NCBI GenBank assembly: GCA_916610825.1
Contig: OU744453.1
Coordinates: 12,171,826 to 12,235,825 of the forward strand
Source of the DNA: Haliclystus octoradiatus
Lineage: Eukaryota; Cnidaria; Staurozoa; Stauromedusae; Haliclystidae
Direction of reading: 5' to 3'
Length of the DNA stretch: 64,000 nucleotides
The notes under the pieces were generated by a model. It had not been told where the DNA came from, made no database searches, and saw only the letters and a program-made list of their open reading frames with translations. This document shows positions 46,107-57,367 of the stretch, in pieces. A program made the translations under genes and the position numbers. The first letter of the stretch is position 1. Each line of letters opens with the position of its first letter.

Positions 46107-47212
46107 AAAGACTGGTTATTCCAAAATCATTCCAGCAAAAGACATTGCAAGATTTGCATGCAGCACATATGGGTCGTGATTACACATTTAAAAGGGCAAG
46201 GGAGTGTATATTCTGGCCTAACCTGACAAATGATGTGACAAACATGATAAAATCATGCGCACAATGCCAACAACATTCAGCAAGCCAACAAAAAGAAACA
46301 CTCATCCAAGACAATATTCCAAGCAGACCAGGCGAAGCCATTGCTACAGATCTGTTCAAATTCTCTGGGAAAGAATACCTCGTGATCACAGATAAATATT
46401 CAAAATGGCAAGATACCTTTGAATGCGGCAAAAACGGAGCTACAACTGAGCAGGTCATAAAACATCTGATGGTCTGGTGCAGAATGATGGGCATCCCAAG
46501 CCGCCTTACGTCAGATGGTGGCCCACCATTTAAAAGTAAATTGTTTGCCAAACACCTCAGTGATTGGGGTACGCACCATGACCCATCCTCCCCATATCAT
46601 CACCAAGCCAATGTATATGCAGAGTCTGCATTGAAGACAATGAAAAATTTGAGGACCAAAATCAGTCCAAAAGGTGCTCTTGATACGCCAGCATTCACAG
46701 AAGGATTGATCGAGCTTAGAAATACTCCACGGCATGACGGCCTCAGTCCAGCCATGAGATTATTTGGACGCCCCTTGCGCTCCCAGCTCCCAGCGCATCC
46801 ACTGGTATTCGAACCAGTAGTGATAAGAAAAATAACACATGCAGATGCTGACAAGAAAGCTGGTGTCCTCAGACAGAAGGCAAAATATGATTACGACAAG
46901 AAGGCAAAGGATCTGGAGATATTGAAGAAAGGAACAATCGCACTGGTCCAAAATCCAACGTCAAGAAAGTGGGATTCGATTGCAGAAATAGTACAAATTC
47001 AAGCACGGAGGCGGAGTTACCTGGTGAAAACAGAAACGGGACGCATTTATTGGAGGAATAGGCGGTTTCTTAAGGTGTATTATAGAAAAGAAGGCAACAA
47101 TGAGGCACTCAATGATAAAACATCAACAACAACACCGCCATCAGAACAGCCAACGACCACTCCGAGGGGAAGTAGTAGAATGAAGAAATCACCGCAACAT
47201 TCAACTAAGTAA
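46107..47212 (+). mobile_element. Ty3/Gypsy retrotransposon integrase ORF
   Basis: An intact 355-codon frame from 46145, open in frame from about 46113 (RLVIPKSFQQKTLQD). It has the HHCC zinc-binding part (His5, His8, Cys38, Cys41 with CAQCQQH), then the DD35E core: Asp69 (ATDLF), Asp124 (TSDGGPPFKS), Glu160 (NVYAESALKTMK), with exactly 35 residues between the last two. The C-terminal region has RNTPRHDGLSPA and a chromatin- or DNA-binding tail (VQNPTSRKWDS, GRIYWRNRRFL), ending in a Thr/Pro-rich stretch. All catalytic residues are present, but protease, reverse transcriptase and RNase H are not seen upstream and no LTR is identified, so it is a truncated copy. Confidence 0.93.
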
Positions 47213-47619
47213 TCATCTTACAAAAGCATGAAGATGCATGGAGTATAATCCGTTACATTATATTGCACAATGTATTACCATATACAATAATGGATTGGGA
47301 TTAGTACCCAACGTCCATACAAAATGTACTATGTTGCAATGAGGGCATTGCCCAAATTATAGTCTTGAACACAATACCGTTTATTGTTTCTCGTAACACA
47401 ACATTGCCTTATTCATGAAATGAGTGGTTCAAGTGATCAAGCCTACATACAATGATACATACAGTTATACTCAGTACTCAATTAGATTATGTAAATCCCG
47501 GACCTTTGTCTAATTACTGACATTAATTCTTATTGATTTCTGTGAATATAATGCCAAATTAAATTTACGTTTATTTGTTTTATCGGTAGATATTTGTAAA
47601 CATCAATTTCTACTAGAGA

Positions 47620-48083
47620 TGCCGTAGCTACAACAAACAATGATTTATTAACTGTCACTAAATGGTTTGAAGTAAATTTCATGAAGTTGAATGCTTCCAA
47701 AACTCAATCAATGCTGATTGAGATCAATGCAAGTAAAGGCCGACAATAGAAAATAAGAATAAAAATCATCAAATTGTGAACAATGACAGAATAAAAGTTA
47801 ACGGAAATGAAATACCTTGGTCCACAGAACTCTCTCTATTAGGAGTCAAATTAGATCAAGCCTTAACAATGAAGCCATTCTTGAAGTCAGTCATGTAAGA
47901 AAAAGTTTTAATATTTGCTTTGCACAGCTCAGACAATTGCGAGGGTGTTTGACACATTCCCTGTGCGAAAGGCTTTTTTCCTTTTATTTGGGACCCAATC
48001 TAGAGTATTGTAATCTTCTCACAATCGGCATGTCTAAATTCGAAGTAAAAATGTTGAGCGAATATAAAAGGAAAGTGATGTAA
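47620..48083 (+). mobile_element. LINE reverse-transcriptase fragment (Jockey/CR1-like)
   Basis: Plus-strand reading shows DLLTVTKWFEVNFMKLNASK (family L...WF..N.LKLN..K), then WSTELSLLGVKLDQALTMKP (family ...LGV.LD..L.W), and after a frameshift QLRQLRGCLTHSLCERLFSF and LGPNLEYCNLL. Frames are broken; dead copy directly downstream of the Gypsy fragment. Confidence 0.8.
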
Positions 48084-48360
48084 TCATTGATATATAAAAA
48101 GGAAAGTTCGCATTTGCTCTCTAAATACTAAAACGAAATGTATTTCCTTTAATTGTTCAGAAAACTGCTCAACTTTGTCCATAATGTATTGACTACAGAT
48201 TCAATTGTCTCGCGGAAAAGCGTATTTTTCCTTGAACAGAATAAATATACCTCTCACTCAGACCATATGAAATTTATTACTGCTAATGTTTGACATCTAT
48301 TTTAATGACCAAGTGTGAAAATAATGATGTGCCCGTGCGTGACATATCTCAGCGTCCTTC

Positions 48361-49288
48361 CCATAGACATAATAGATATAGACTGCTGATGGGGCCACGT
48401 GACGAGTGGCGCTCATGGACAGCCAAAATGATAGACACATGCGCCCATTAGTTGCGGTTGTATGTTGTAAATTGACCGCAAAGTCTAAATTCCAATACAG
48501 TTTGGCATTTGAAGTAAGAACTAAGTGCTTGCATTGATTTAAAACGCTGCATGTATCTATTTGTCTTGCTTTTGAACCTTTTTAATATGGATTTAACCCG
48601 GGGATTTAATGATATGGAAACATTGATTATAATAAAACTAGCATATTTGGATATGAATTGGTATCCGATACGCATGTTTTGCGATGGTACTGCTGGTTGT
48701 GAGGCTTAATTTATGGCTATCTTCATCAATCTTAGACTTTATAGCTATTATCACTATGGAATGTAAAATATTTTGATATTTGGTGAATTAAATTAGAATA
48801 TTTTTGGTAGCATTATTGTAATTTTTTGTCATTGTTTCAATCTATCAACTTTTCTATGCTCATTCTGCGTGCTGTGATTTGCTGTAACCAGCAGTAAACA
48901 ATCACATTATCCGGTAAATACAGCTTGGGTACTAAATTAATGTTAAATCTGAGAAAACCCTGAAATTATAATGTCTTATTGTTACAAAAACAGCGATATT
49001 CTTACTTACAAAATTGGAATATTTTTCAGTGAAAATTCGATAAAATAATTAGGCAGATTTGATTCGAAATTGAGCGAAACACAACAAAACTGTTAAATTT
49101 AATCATATTTAGTTGCTTTGAAAATAGCTCGAAATAATCCGGCTCATATATTCTTTTATTCTCTAACAACAACACCAGGTCAAAAAACCGCTTTTCCCAC
49201 TACTTTGGGCGCATGTGTCAGCCATTATGGATCCCCATGGTGCTACGTTCGAATGTCATCAGCAGTCTATATCTCATAATGTCTATGG
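48361..49288. mobile_element. Inverted-repeat element, about 928 bp
   Basis: The left end CCATAGACATAATAGATATA and the right end TATATCTCATAATGTCTATGG are inverted. Homology continues inward for about 85-100 bp through ACTGCTGATG and ACACATGCGCCCA. The interior is AT-rich with no transposase. The target duplication is not clear. The superfamily is unassigned. Confidence 0.75.
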
Positions 49289-49479
49289 TCTTTCCTCACG
49301 AAATCAAAATAAACGCCGTAGTGAGGAGTCGAAGGACACCGTTCATATTCTGTTGTTTTGAACTGATTTTCGAGATAATTAAAGAGTTCTGAATTCTATT
49401 TATTCTCCAATGAAGTTTCGGAGCTATGTATTTTTAATACGACGGTTTAGTATTTTTGAGACAGAACATTCTCTCTTTT

Positions 49480-49639
49480 GGCTGTCTTGACAGTAATAAG
49501 GATTGTGTTTATTGGTCTTCTATTGGTGAATGCCATGTAAATGCTAACTACATGTTAGAGAATTGTCAAAAGAGTTGCAAACAATGTTGAAGAAGATAAA
49601 CGCCTGCATGAACATCAAGTGAGAACGATAGCATAAATC
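49480..49639 (+). pseudogene. Duplicated last exon (ShK domain 2) of the astacin gene
   Basis: GGCTGTCTTGACAGTAA onward is nearly identical to 36398-36557: the second ShK exon through its stop codon and 3' UTR, with only a few substitutions. The splice acceptor and upstream intron of the original are not carried over (the junction is at 49480), and no other astacin exon is nearby, so it is an orphan exon. Confidence 0.9.
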
Positions 49640-49955
49640 TATATACCTATATATGCTTTGGATGAAATATTTATTATATTTTACCTCTGTTTTTTTAAAC
49701 AAACCAGCATGGGACTCATTGCTAGTTTTAAATATGCCTTCGAGAACAATAGATGATGAAATTACAAATAAACTATACAGATATTTGGAGAAAGCTAACA
49801 TTATACGTGGTATAATTTTACAATTTGCAAAAAGATGAAATGCCTGCTTCATTTAAATTGTTATTGAATGCCGCTAATGAAGTCTGTGAATGTATGTAAT
49901 GAAATTCAATATTATTTTAATTACTTTTTTAATTTAAACAATAAGTAAAATCTAT

Positions 49956-50460
49956 TTAAAATGGATTAATGGTAATGCAGGAAAGTCGGCCAAGTGTGTG
50001 AAAACTTTTATTTCCTCCTAGAGCTGTTCCTGTATCACCAAACCGCAGCTCCATTATAGGCAAAACGTTTCGATTGGTGAAAAATCCCTCATCAACCACC
50101 CATGATTGAATATTGTTATCAGATTCACATTGTTTATCAGTTGAGCAACAGCATTCTTCATTATCAGAACAGTGACAATTTTTTGTGCCTGACGTGTAAT
50201 AATTATAATGTGAAACGTTGGCGGACAACCAATCAGAGTATCCGTTTTGTAGCTGTGATCTCTTTGATCGATATTTGAAATGTTTGAAAGCACTATCCCA
50301 TAGTTCCATAGTTCCCATCATTGCTAAATAGATCAATCATGAGTGCTATGTATTCTAGGGTATCAATGTACACGATCCTTTGTGAATAGCTTTTTGGTTC
50401 CTGGTATGCATCGACTATTGTTTCTTCTTCGGAATCATGGTGAAATATTACAATACCTAT
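49956..50460 (-). pseudogene. Fibrinogen-like exon, broken duplicate
   Basis: Diverged copy of exon 3 of the PAN/fibrinogen-like gene. The acceptor and IVIFHHDSEEE start are kept (about 50458), as are RIVYIDTLEYIALMIDL, LQNGYSDWLSANVSHYNYY, VVDEGFFTNRNVLPIMELRF and SFHTLGRLSC. A small local insertion/duplication around GNYGTMG (50293-50320) shifts the frame and brings a stop. The C-terminal end is cut short by TAA at 49956. Both breaks indicate a pseudogene. Confidence 0.88.
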
Positions 50461-53400
50461 GAAAATAATACAGTCGATATAATTAATGTGTCGTATGTCT
50501 GTTAATGCATTCACAAACTGCAATGTATTAACTAAATAAATTAACTAAATAAATAAGACAACTATGTAGATAAATCTGTATTGGCGTACATGGTAATTAG
50601 CTTCTCGGTTTTAATGTTAACCTCATTTTTATAAAATAATCGTTTTTCTTGATCTAGCTGATTTAAAAATATGAGGATGATTCCTAGTATATACATGTAT
50701 CTAAATCAGAGATGCTTTGATTTTCACATAGCTCGTGTATTACTTTCCCTGCTGTGTTGAGTTAGTTTTTATGGCAAATCTGCCCACTGGACTGTTACAC
50801 CGACGTTGGCTAAACGTTGATCAATAGAAGCAGAAGGGAAGAGGGGGAGGGCACTTTGAAATGAGTGAAGTATTCAAATAGTTCTCACAATCCGGTAAAT
50901 GCTATCCAAACAGTTCCTAAAATTTATAAAACGGTTCTTCAAGTAATCAATTGTTTTAGAAAGACAAAAAAGAGACCCAAGAATTTCTTTCCTATATATT
51001 CTCATTCATATATATTCTTAGTTAGAATATTCCACTCCAAAAAGTTGCACTTCCCAGTATAGCCTTCATTAGGAGCTAGTTTTTTTCTCCAAATTTTAGA
51101 CATTTAAGCACAGACGCTGGATCTAAGTCGGACAGCAACGTTAATCCACCATTTAGCAAGTTCAAGTTCTGTTTAACTAAAATCTTGTTTGAAAGCATGA
51201 TAATTAAAAAATTATTCATAAATTTAATTGAAAATTATATAACACAAATCATTTCCTTGGCCTTTACCGGATTGCTATGCCTAAAACAAATAAATCGTTT
51301 TAAATTGACTTGAAATTAATTCAGTTCTATTGTAATTGCTTTTATGGGTTTTAATGAGCAAAATGGGGTATATGTTCCTCGTGCCCCTGATGAGAAGTTA
51401 ATTTGAGGAATTCATGTTATATTCGTCAAATAGCATTTCTACATATGTACGCCACTGTGCTACATAAATTTTTTGCTTGAAATATCCTGGAGCTAATAAA
51501 CAAAATGTTAGTTTTTTATATGAGCATCTTGATGTAAAGACTGAAAATAGGTGAAAATGAGCATTCCCAAGTGGGTCTCATTAAAGACAACCATGATTAG
51601 GTAGAGTAAAATTTTAAATATGCTATATATTGACATATGTCTGATAGTCTAATTTCTTCGAAAAATCTGTATCACTCATATTCATCCGTCTGATTTTTGA
51701 AGAATATCAAATAACTGCGCAGATTTTGGTCCCCGGAATCAGTGAGGGTTTCACCGACCCCTGTGCCCCAAATAATGCAGTGACCCTCATTTTTATCTCA
51801 TATTTCAAGACTTCTATACTTTAAGAATGTTTCCACCCTTTATCAAAGATTTATTATAGAACTGAAATTTGGCATTATGTGTAGCAAACCCCCTTCACAA
51901 TCTCCACTGGAAAACTAATTTCAACCGTCACATTTTCAATCCTTTCTCACCCTGAGATTTTCATCCTTTAACATTACTTTCTCACCACGAGAACAATTTA
52001 AAATAATATTTTTAATATCTAAAACAATAACAAAACACCTTTGGTCGTCACCATTGTGGATTTGATCAGGCAGTCAAAATGAAGCTAACTCAAACTTTAT
52101 TGCTTCTCGTTTCGCATGAGGACATTACAAAAATGGAGATCACGCGATGGTATTTATTTCGAGGAATTCTCTATGGGGCTGCAGACTGGTGCTTAAAATG
52201 CCAGGATTGCTAGATAGAGCACTTTGATTGGTTACTAGTCAAGTTCTTTGCGAGGAATGCTGCAGATATGTCATCCGACTGGTTTCTAAATTGAGACAAA
52301 CTATTGGACTAGCAATCAGACTGGAGCGAAATTATGATCACCGATTGGCAGAAATATGAAAACGCATTGTACATACACAGGCCAATCAGACGATGATAAT
52401 AACAATACCAATGCTACTTCCTAGACTAGACAGAACAGAACTTTGTCATAACGGCATTGTTTTCAAGAACGAGTAGTTATTAAACGAACAGCGGCACCAT
52501 CAAAACTTGAAGTGTTGACTGGTGTGAGCGCGCCTTTACTTTTGCACCAGCCTGAATCCGCCCCTGCTCAGTACATCATATTGTTTATGGAACAAGAAGT
52601 AGGGCTCAAAGGTCAGCATTTGGTTTTTGGTTGATCTCCGATTGTTCTGTCAAGGATATGCTCAAAAGTGTGATATAAGCTGTGTATTGCTGTACAAGTG
52701 TACGTGGCTGCGTGATAAGCGCATGAATATTATTCATGAACTAATGTATCAAATTAAAATTTGTACATAGAGTTTGATTCATAAAGCAATGGAACAGGTT
52801 CTGATATTAGTTTCACGGAATGTAGATATTAACTAATCCAACGGGGAGTCCATCTATAATTGCCAGCTGCAAACAGGAAACAAAAGAAATGATAACTTTC
52901 AAAAGCAGATATTGTACACACTGATGCATAAACATGTGGTAATGAGAAGCGCCTCAAGAATATGGGGGCTATCTTAGGGGATTTGTAAGTCGTTGCTAGA
53001 TCTCCTTACAATAGATTATTAGATTGCGGATGCAGAATAAGTCAATCCAAATATATATTTCTTAAACACTTTCCCTGCAAATGAGGGCAATACGACTATA
53101 CATATCCCTTCCCTGAAGTTTAGTAATTAAGGGAGCGCGCATCTGCTTTACGGCACCACTTTTCAAACTTGGCGAGTTTGCGCAATGTGCATTGCGCATT
53201 AATCATGCAAGAGTTTTTTCGGGAAATCGTTCATGTAAATTTCTGGAAGTGTACCCGAACATTACATGTATCGCATAGGTCACACTGATATTTGTACACA
53301 ACGTTATGAGCAGTGATTTCTTTAGGCTGTTTTTCCTTGAAGTTGTTTGAAGGGAGCATTGTAAAGGTGTGGTCTTATTTTAGGACTGTATAATGACAAT

Positions 53401-54089
53401 TATAGCAAGGTCTAAGGTTGACTCGAGCGTCGAGTCCGTATACAAAGAATATCTACAATTGAGATCCAGTATATAAGATATTACTGCTCAAGAAGCCTTC
53501 TATGGTAGAGACCATCCAACATAACTTGTACCACACAAGTCACATTGAAAACAACTGACAACGTATTGACGAGACAAGAACGGTGGTTTAGGTTCACGCA
53601 ATCGAAAATCATCGATTGGCCTTTTTGGTGTTAAAAATCCGTCTTATGCAGATTTGAATTGGCAGTTAAATTCGAAAACTGTTTCTTTTAGTGAATTGGT
53701 AAAAATTTGACCAAAAATGGTTTCGATGTAGCCTGCACGCAGACCTTACTTGAAAACCTTTCTTCCTCGTTAGTAAGGTCTGCTCATTCGAGCGAAATCT
53801 CTTGTCCTGACAGGAAATGCTGAGACGACCAAAAGATGGACACACTCTGCGTGAAACGCATACCTTTGCAATGTCGACCATTCGTGTGAAAACAACACAT
53901 CCAGAAACAAAAAAAGTGTTCATTTATTTATTTTTATATACACAGCTCAACTTTTATGGAACTGTTCAATTTTCTTTCAGTGAAATTACCAGAAAATAAT
54001 TCATCAAGAATTGGTTTTGTTAGAAATTCAGTTGAGTTGAGTTCAGTAGGTTTAGCTATTAAATAAGCCTAATCCTAGTTATTATCGGT
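50461..54089. other. Decayed duplicate of the PAN/fibrinogen-like gene 5' half, and unassigned sequence
   Basis: 51,250-51,310 resembles the micro-exon region (41,860-41,930), but its exon would contain a stop. 52,630-52,900 resembles the 5' flank of the PAN exon (43,430-43,700). The PAN exon itself is not found. 52,546-52,564 ends in GAATCCGCCCCTG, like the hAT terminus at 55,811, so a second hAT end may have displaced it. No other gene seen. Confidence 0.5.
53731..53792. repeat. Short hairpin (TAGCCTGC-type)
   Basis: GCAGACCTTACTTGAAAACC and GTTAGTAAGGTCTGC form an imperfect hairpin. The left end TAGCCTGCACGCAGACC resembles the terminus of the element at 16774. Confidence 0.5.
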
Positions 54090-55811
54090 CAGGCGCGGAT
54101 CCAAGGGGGGGCAAAAGGTGCTTGAGCACCAGTCAGATTTTCAAAGCTGTGATGTTGCCGCAATGACGTAATTTGATATTGCCATAGAAACGGAAGGATT
54201 TCAGTTATTTTTGCGTTTGCCATATTTCACTGCTGATAGCAGTCCCGAACTCTCTCAGTGAATCATTTCATTGGATCAATGATTCAAAGCAATCTTCCAA
54301 TCAGCAACAAGGGCTGAGCACCCCTGGAAATCTAAAAGCCAATCGTATGTCGTCTTTGAGCACCAGTCAGAACAATCAACATTCCATTCTCGCTTTCGCC
54401 CAATCGTTTCAACCAATCATATTCTCTAAATTAGGAATCTCAGGAATTTGAGCACCAGTGAGCACCAGTGAGCACCTTCATTGCTTTTTTTAGTGCTAGA
54501 ATTAGAATGACGTCAAGTAATCAAGAACAAATACAAAGTCCGACTGTGTTGTTCTCAACTTCCTGTTAACTTATCAAGTCTAATCAAGTCAAGTTGTTAT
54601 GCCTTCCACTTTTGCAAGCATGGCGTCTGGGAAAGCTTAACATTATCTTGCTGCGCTATTACAGAATCTGCTCTATATTGACAATTTAACATGTAATTTA
54701 AAGAAAAAAGTTCCAGTCGACAAAAGCTAGCTGATTCAAGACTTATTATCAACCTTTCAATGTAAAAAATCAGCACAAGGAAACAAGAAGTTTGAGAAAT
54801 GTAAATAAAATTCGCAGAATTGCAAGAAGAACTCATTTTCCTATCAACATTTGGAAGCGCTATTGCATACATTATCACAAGAGGTTAGTAGATAAGTTAG
54901 TAGTCTTCATTTTGGCTTTAAATTCACTGGTTTCAATATTTTATTGTAGCCGAGTACCGTATGTTTGAGATCTGTATTTACATATTTTGGTTGTGGATCC
55001 TCTTCTCGTTTCCAACAAAGGTCTTTAAGGCCTGATAAATAGGCCTACTTCTACAGGCCTAATAAATTATTGTATCATTATGTCCATTTAGTTTCAGCAC
55101 ACATATTCAGATGATCTTACGATAACACATTGACATAATTCCAGCCTGAATGAATAATGATTGGCTGCAAACCCTTCCATTTGCGCCGCTGTCGCCTGTT
55201 GGTAGACCCAGCCCAGGTAGGCTAGCTGTTTTGCTGATGTCTAGTGACAGGGAAAATACATCTGTTTTCCATTCCTTTTTTGTAGAACGTCTATTGATGT
55301 TGATGGATTGCCCCTATAATTCATTTGTGTACATGCATTCAAAACCTTTTACAACTGGATGTAATAATTACAATTTTAAACATCAGAAGATTTATATAAC
55401 TTTTTGTTTTACAATTATTACTACTGATGATGATGTCTAAACAGCTTATTTGAATTTAAGTAGTTGTTAATTATTTCGCATTTGAAACGTTTTATTCATA
55501 ATGTATGCTGTATAGCCTGTCTGAGTGCATGCAGATCTAATTAAGCACAAGGTGTTTTTATTTTCAATAAAATACATTTTTAAATTTTTCTGTGTTTATT
55601 TATTTGATGGTGTAAGATTTGATCATCTATGCTTTATAATTACGTTGAAATATTGCTGATGGAGTTACGAAAATGGTGTCACAGCCCTTCAATAGCTTTT
55701 GGATACCAAAAACTTTTTGGGGGGCATGCCCCTGGACCCCTAGATGACGGGGCTTCGCCCCTTATTGTCCCCTTTCAGCACCAGTCAGATTTTCAGCTGG
55801 ATCCGCCCCTG
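54090..55811. mobile_element. Non-autonomous hAT element with exact ends, 1722 bp
   Basis: The left end CAGGCGCGGATCCA and the right end TGGATCCGCCCCTG are inverted, the common CAGGGGCGGATCCA terminus of animal hAT transposons. The element is flanked by a perfect 8-bp duplication TTATCGGT (54082-54089 and 55812-55819), the hAT hallmark. Subterminal GAGCACCAGTCAG boxes occur near 54128 and several times up to about 54475, and CAGCACCAGTCAG near 55780. No transposase frame with known motifs is visible. Confidence 0.92.
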
Positions 55812-55819
55812 TTATCGGT

Positions 55820-56188
55820 GATACTGAGGCGTTTCTGTCTCTAAATAATGTTTCTCGACTTGAGTATTCATTCATTTTTAACCGGTAATGAATATTTGAC
55901 TGAAATCATCAATAAAAGGTAAGTGATTTAGGCCTACTGTTTCATTAATCAGTTGCTTTCAAGTCAATTCTTTGAAATATTTGTAAACAGTAAACACGGC
56001 AGTCCAAATAAAAGTAAGCTTGGAAAACCTGTCTTATATTTGATAATTATGTAAACGGTAAACCAACGAGAGCATGATAACATCTTTGTTGTATAATCAA
56101 AATTTGATATGTTAACCCCGTTCCGTAAACTGCGTAAATTGTTTATCATCGATCGTTATACACGTTGATGCGAAGACAATTTGAATGT
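55820..56188. other. Spacer between two transposons
   Basis: AT-rich, no gene. Ends in the target duplication TTTGAATGT (56180-56188). Confidence 0.5.
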
Positions 56189-56487
56189 GGTAAACGGAAA
56201 ATTCAACTCGCGTCAGCTCTATTTAGTATCCAGTCTACTTTTTCAATAGTACGAGCGCGGTTACGTTTCCACGTAGTATTAGTTTTGCGTCTATCGTCAA
56301 CTTAATCGCATTCAGTAATGGCGTTTGTCTGGTAGTTTAGTAACTGCAATATTCAAGGTCAGCAACACAGAGTAGCGTGCTACAACATATAAGCTTTCAC
56401 GACTGCCTTTACTTCATTGCTCATTATAAGGGGAATATGTAGGATAACATATTTTGCGAGGCAAGCGCAATAATGTATGCATCCAGC

Positions 56488-56777
56488 AGAGCGATGAAGT
56501 TAGCTGTTATTTTGATATGTTTTTATGAAGCTGATACAAGTTGAATTGAGGCTGACACGAGTTGATAGTATAGAAATATAAAAAAGAACAGAAGTAGTTT
56601 GTTGTTTATGCTTACGATATACCAAGAAAACCCATCAAAGTATTACAGCATCACTTTATATCAGTTTGGATTATTTATGCCCTATAAGAATGCATTCAGA
56701 GCGATGAAATTGGCTGTTATTTTGATATGTTTTTATGAAGCTGATACAAGTTGAATTAAGGCTGACACGAGTTGAGT
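56488..56777. repeat. Subterminal direct repeat pair inside the 6.76-kb element
   Basis: Two copies of about 80 bp (AGAGCGATGAAGTTAGCTGT ... GAAGCTGATACAAGTTGAAT ... GCTGACACGAGTTGA) start 209 bp apart. The closing CTGACACGAGTTGA resembles the TIR core CTGACGCGAGTTGA. Confidence 0.8.
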
Positions 56778-57085
56778 CATTTTGAATAAACATGCCGAAG
56801 AATTGCAGAACGAAAATCCCAAAAAAAATTCGCGAAAAGTTTAGATGATGTTCCTTTAGTGTTCAGTAATAATAATAATCAGTAATAATATCTTCACATA
56901 TAACGTAAATTATGAAAAAATTGAATTGTTTCTCCCGTTCCCAATCAAAGTCGGTCGTAACTTTTAAATCAAAAGTCCAATGCATAGAAATGTTTTTTTG
57001 GCGGGAAATATGATTCAAATCACACGTGTCGTCAGATCAAAGAGATCAATCCTTTTATTGTTCGTTTTAACATGGATCATGGATT

Positions 57086-57367
57086 TTGATTAATAATTTG
57101 AAATGGATCAATCCAGTAGCGTCAGTTGAAAAATTGGAAAAAGATGAAGTCAGTACTCTGGAACTGGATTGTAATCCCATCATAATAGAATCTGGTCGAA
57201 TAGAACAAACCAGTATTATACCTCAAGCAGCATGGGAATCTCTGTTTTCAAGACAAGATACCAAGTCAAGCGGGACAGCGAAAGACATAGATGCAGCTGA
57301 AAACCTTATCAGGCATTTCAGCTTGGCAACAACAACAACTTTTGTAGTGCGGAATACGTACTGCTAG
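57086..57367 (+). CDS. Unassigned 93-codon frame inside the 6.76-kb element
   Basis: The peptide has a balanced, coding-like composition (SVEKLEKDEVSTLELDCNPI, SIIPQAAWESLFSRQD, KDIDAAENLIRHFSLATTT) but no motif I recognise. It could be a remnant of a transposon-encoded protein or a chance frame. No splice sites linking it to other frames were found. Confidence 0.25.
   Translation: MINNLKWINPVASVEKLEKDEVSTLELDCNPIIIESGRIEQTSIIPQAAWESLFSRQDTKSSGTAKDIDAAENLIRHFSLATTTTFVVRNTYC

Noticed and set aside
46180-46951. Minus-strand frames of 63-123 codons
   Set aside because: Shadows of the Gypsy integrase on the opposite strand.
54597-54878. 93-codon minus-strand frame inside the hAT element, considered as transposase
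   Set aside because: No hAT dimerisation or zinc-finger motif; composition is compatible with chance.
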